Assembly (NCBI GenBank): GCA_002307115.1
Contig: DBTP01000049.1
Span: forward strand, 1-8,223
From: Fibrobacter sp. UBA1313
Lineage (GTDB): Bacteria > Fibrobacterota > Fibrobacteria > Fibrobacterales > Fibrobacteraceae
Length of the DNA stretch: 8,223 nt
Direction of reading: 5' to 3'
The notes under the pieces were generated by a model that saw only the letters and a list, made by a program, of their open reading frames with translations, did not search any database and was not told the origin of the DNA. Positions 5,339 through 8,223 of the stretch are shown one piece after another (position 1 is the first letter of the stretch; each line of letters starts with the position of its first letter). A program made the position numbers and the translations under genes.

Positions 5339-8223
5339 GGGGTTATCATGCCGCGTTTCGCAAAAGCCTGAAAAACTTCGCGAACGCGTTCCGCACAAAC
5401 TTCAGCATTTCCTGAACCCAGCTCTACTACCGCCTGGAGAGGCGTTACCCCCAGATATCTCATGGGATAAGGAGCCAGTGTCGTAATTTCAGCAAGGACA
5501 CGAGGGTCGGGAGGGGGGAATTCGGTGAATGTCATCGCCATCATTCCCTTACGCTGTTGAACCCCTTGTATGCGCAAAGTTCCCGCCAAGAGTCCCACTT
5601 CAGAGACTAGCAACAAACGTTCCGCCGCATCAGGCAAAGAACCAAAACGGTCTTTCAATTCTTCCCGTATATTGTCAATGTCGGCGACTGTAGAAACGCG
5701 CGCAATGCGCTGATAAATGGAGATCCGGGAAAGCCCATCTTCGATCCAGTCTTCGGGTAAATAAGCGTCTATCCCTAATTCCACGCGCGGCTGAATCGGT
5801 TTTTCTGTCGAGCCCCCACGAATTGCCTCCACGGCCTCACGCACCAAGCGCACGTAGGTTTCAAAACCGACCTCCGCAATAAATCCATGCTGTTCGGAGC
5901 CCAATAAATTACCCGCACCCCGAATTTCCAAATCGCGCATCGCTAGTTGATAACCACTTCCCAAATCCGTAAATTGTTCCAAAGCCTGCAATCGTTTCGC
6001 TGAATCCACAGAGATTTCACTGTCTTTGGGAGTGACCAAATAAGCATGGGCTAAAACATCCGAGCGTCCTACACGACCGCGCATTTGATAGAGTTGACTA
6101 ATGCCGAAGTGGTGCGCATTCATAATGATAATCGTATTGGCATTCGGTACATCCAATCCCGACTCAATAATACTCGTGCTCACCAATACGTCAAAATCTC
6201 GGCTGACGAAAGCCTCCATCACTCGTTCCAGATCTCGATCATTCATTTGTCCGTGAGCGACCGCCACACGCGCAGATGGCATCCATTCTTCTACTTCTTC
6301 CGCTAAACGATAAATTGTTTGCACACGATCATTCACCACAAAAACCTGACCCCCGCGAGCAAGTTCATCTTTTACCGCTTGAGCAAGAATCGCATCATCG
6401 CGTTTTAAAAGTGAAGTTTCCACGGGGAGTCTATTGATCGGGGGTGTATTGATGAGTGAAATATCGCGTACACCCGTCATAGAAAGGTGCAAAGAACGGG
6501 GAATCGGAGTAGCACTCATGCTCAAGGAATCCACAGCCAAACGAAGCTCTCGCAGACTTTCCTTTTGTTTCACACCAAATTTTTGTTCCTCATCAATAAT
6601 CAACAAGCCCAAATTTTTGATCTGATTTTTTTCAGAAAGGAGCGAATGGGTTCCAATGACCACATCAATTTTCCCTTCTGCAAGATCCTTGAATATTTTC
6701 TTTTTTTCGGTGAGTGTTCGGTAACGGTTGATGAGAGCAATGTTCACGGGGAACGCCGAAAATCGATCTTGGAACGTTTCAAAATGCTGGGCCGCCAAAA
6801 TAGTCGTGGGCACCAATACCGCTACCTGGCGTTTTGCCAGAATGCATTTGAAAGTTGCACGCATCGCCACTTCGGTTTTGCCAAAACCAACATCGCCACA
6901 AATCAAGCGATCCATGGGGCGTTTACTTTCCATGTCGCGTTTAATGTCTGCAATTGCATTCACTTGATCGGGCGTCGGTTCATATTCAAAAGCAGCTTCA
7001 AATTCCTGTTGCATTCGGGAATCTGGCGGAAACGCAAAGCCTTCGACAAGTTCACGCTTGGCATAAAGTTCCACAAGTTCACGGGCAATCTGAACCACTT
7101 TTTGCTTGACCTTGGCTTTCAAATTTTCCCAAGTCTTGCTTCCTAACTTATTCAGTTCAGGTTCATGTTCTTCGGTATTTTGCATCCGCTCAATTTTTTG
7201 CAAATCCGAGACGGGGAATTTGAGGCGATCTTTGCCCGCATATTCCAAAAGGACACAATCGACCATGCCTCCGTTAATTTCCACGCGGACAAGACCCATG
7301 TAGCGACCCACACCGTGATCGGCATGAACCACAAAGTCACCGCGAGAAAGAGATTCAATCATCAGAGCATTGGAAACAGACCCCGCAATGCCTCGCTTGC
7401 GACTCTTATGAGCACTTCGGTTGAAAATGCCCGTTTCCGTAAGAAAAGCGATCCCGTCTCTATCCAACCAAAAACCTTCAGTGAGATTCCCCACCAAAAC
7501 ATCTTCTATCGGAAGATCTTCAAACAAATGTTTTAAACGAAGGGCGCTCCCCGGCGTGGATGAAACCACATAAACTTTGCCCCCTTCATCACAAAACGCT
7601 TCTATCTCTTTAGTTAAAGCGAGAGTCCCTGTAATGGCACGATCTTGCACCCGAGATTCGTATTTAAGCCAATTCGAGGCTTCCATTTCCACATGGGTCC
7701 AATCTAAAGCGGTCGTTAAGGCAAAATGCGATGCTAAATCACGGAAACTAAACCAAATTTTTTCAGGAGGAAGATTACTTTGACTCATATCCAAGGAAGC
7801 CGCATACGCCTCATGGAACGAAGCATGCAAACCCCGCGCCGCCTCTTCCAACAAGGCTAAATCTTCAAAAACAAATTCTGCACTCGGGAGATAATCTAAC
7901 AATGACGACGTTAGGGGCTCAAGAGACCCTCGATTCCACCAAAAATTCGATTCATCCAAATCGGGATGAGAGGCCTTTTGCGCTTCAGAGGGAGAAAATT
8001 CCCCATGAGGAAAAATTTCAACGGTCTCCCAATTTTCAATGGAGCGCTGTGAAAAAATGTCAAAGGAACGAATAGATTCCAGTTCGTCACCAAAAAATTC
8101 TAAACGGATCGGATGCGCATATAAATAAGCGTTGATATCCACAATACAACCGCGAATGGAAAACTCCCCCACACCGCCAACGACGGGCTCTTCTCTAAAG
8201 CCCATGTCGGACAAGACCGTGCG
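5335..8223 (-). CDS. mfd: Transcription-repair coupling factor Mfd (N-terminus outside window)
   Basis: About 962 C-terminal residues of a protein that is normally near 1150 long; the reading frame is open to the right edge, so roughly the first 190 residues are missing. A TTG at 8212-8214 and an ATG at 8203-8205 lie inside the conserved UvrB-like domain (RTVLSDMGFREEP then FSIRGCIVDI) and are not starts. In order: the UvrB-homology region (8223 to about 7370), the RNA polymerase-interacting domain with GDFVVHADHGVGRYMG (about 7350-7165), and the superfamily 2 translocase. The translocase has Walker A GDVGFGKTE (6871-6897), box DEEQ (6583-6594), SATPIPR, STSIIESGLDVPNA and QMRGRVGR. The C-terminal TRCF/D7 domain (about 5820-5340) contains LGIDAYLPEDW and KDRFGSLP. 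Mfd uses ATP to push stalled RNA polymerase off damaged DNA and recruits UvrA through the UvrB-like part. It faces the amtB-glnK operon tail to tail and has no evident functional link to it. Confidence 0.97.
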   Translation of the reverse strand, partial: RTVLSDMGFREEPVVGGVGEFSIRGCIVDINAYLYAHPIRLEFFGDELESIRSFDIFSQRSIENWETVEIFPHGEFSPSEAQKASHPDLDESNFWWNRGSLEPLTSSLLDYLPSAEFVFEDLALLEEAARGLHASFHEAYAASLDMSQSNLPPEKIWFSFRDLASHFALTTALDWTHVEMEASNWLKYESRVQDRAITGTLALTKEIEAFCDEGGKVYVVSSTPGSALRLKHLFEDLPIEDVLVGNLTEGFWLDRDGIAFLTETGIFNRSAHKSRKRGIAGSVSNALMIESLSRGDFVVHADHGVGRYMGLVRVEINGGMVDCVLLEYAGKDRLKFPVSDLQKIERMQNTEEHEPELNKLGSKTWENLKAKVKQKVVQIARELVELYAKRELVEGFAFPPDSRMQQEFEAAFEYEPTPDQVNAIADIKRDMESKRPMDRLICGDVGFGKTEVAMRATFKCILAKRQVAVLVPTTILAAQHFETFQDRFSAFPVNIALINRYRTLTEKKKIFKDLAEGKIDVVIGTHSLLSEKNQIKNLGLLIIDEEQKFGVKQKESLRELRLAVDSLSMSATPIPRSLHLSMTGVRDISLINTPPINRLPVETSLLKRDDAILAQAVKDELARGGQVFVVNDRVQTIYRLAEEVEEWMPSARVAVAHGQMNDRDLERVMEAFVSRDFDVLVSTSIIESGLDVPNANTIIIMNAHHFGISQLYQMRGRVGRSDVLAHAYLVTPKDSEISVDSAKRLQALEQFTDLGSGYQLAMRDLEIRGAGNLLGSEQHGFIAEVGFETYVRLVREAVEAIRGGSTEKPIQPRVELGIDAYLPEDWIEDGLSRISIYQRIARVSTVADIDNIREELKDRFGSLPDAAERLLLVSEVGLLAGTLRIQGVQQRKGMMAMTFTEFPPPDPRVLAEITTLAPYPMRYLGVTPLQAVVELGSGNAEVCAERVREVFQAFAKRGMITP

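Noticed and set aside
6487..7146. 219-codon plus-strand ORF opposite mfd
   Set aside because: It lies antisense to the conserved helicase motifs of mfd (Walker A, DEEQ), is Phe/His/Asn-rich as expected of a shadow frame, and has no convincing ribosome binding site or family motif.
8212..8214. TTG as the start codon of mfd
   Set aside because: The frame stays open upstream to the window edge and the TTG falls inside the conserved UvrB-like domain; the gene is simply cut off by the window.

Overview
The window is a compact bacterial stretch with no mobile elements, RNA genes or CRISPR. The GC content looks moderate and most genes are preceded by Shine-Dalgarno sequences. The gene set resembles what is found in the Fibrobacterota/Bacteroidota (FCB) neighbourhood: a paired SGNH hydrolase and MBOAT acyltransferase, an Amt transporter followed by a PII protein whose T-loop lacks Tyr51, and Mfd. 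This placement is an impression from family-level sequence features, with no marker gene to confirm it.

Layout. (1) Positions 1-3375, plus strand: the tail of an unrecognised gene, a secreted SGNH/GDSL-type hydrolase with a TTG start, and a multi-pass MBOAT O-acyltransferase. All three are joined by overlapping stop/start codons (TTGA, ATGA), so they look like one translationally coupled operon, most plausibly for O-acylation of an envelope or extracellular polysaccharide. (2) Positions 3376-3529: a 154-bp AT-rich intergenic region with an inverted repeat and a near-consensus sigma-54 (-24/-12) promoter directly abutting the next start codon. (3) Positions 3530-5325, plus strand: amtB and a PII gene (glnK-like), 11 bp apart, forming an ammonium uptake and sensing operon. 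(4) Positions 5335-8223, minus strand: mfd, the transcription-repair coupling factor, converging on glnK with only 9 bp between stop codons. Its N-terminus lies beyond the right edge.

How the genes work together. The sigma-54 promoter and the amtB-glnK pair make a coherent nitrogen-limitation module: AmtB conducts ammonium and GlnK, carrying the conserved Arg47 of the T-loop, probably plugs it when nitrogen is sufficient. Two details stand out. The predicted sigma-54 start site falls at the amtB start codon, implying a leaderless mRNA. The PII protein has Glu in place of the uridylylated Tyr51, so GlnD-type control at that site is not possible. The SGNH and MBOAT proteins probably act together across the membrane, the MBOAT passing acyl groups outward and the SGNH protein transferring or removing them. 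mfd appears functionally unrelated to its neighbours.
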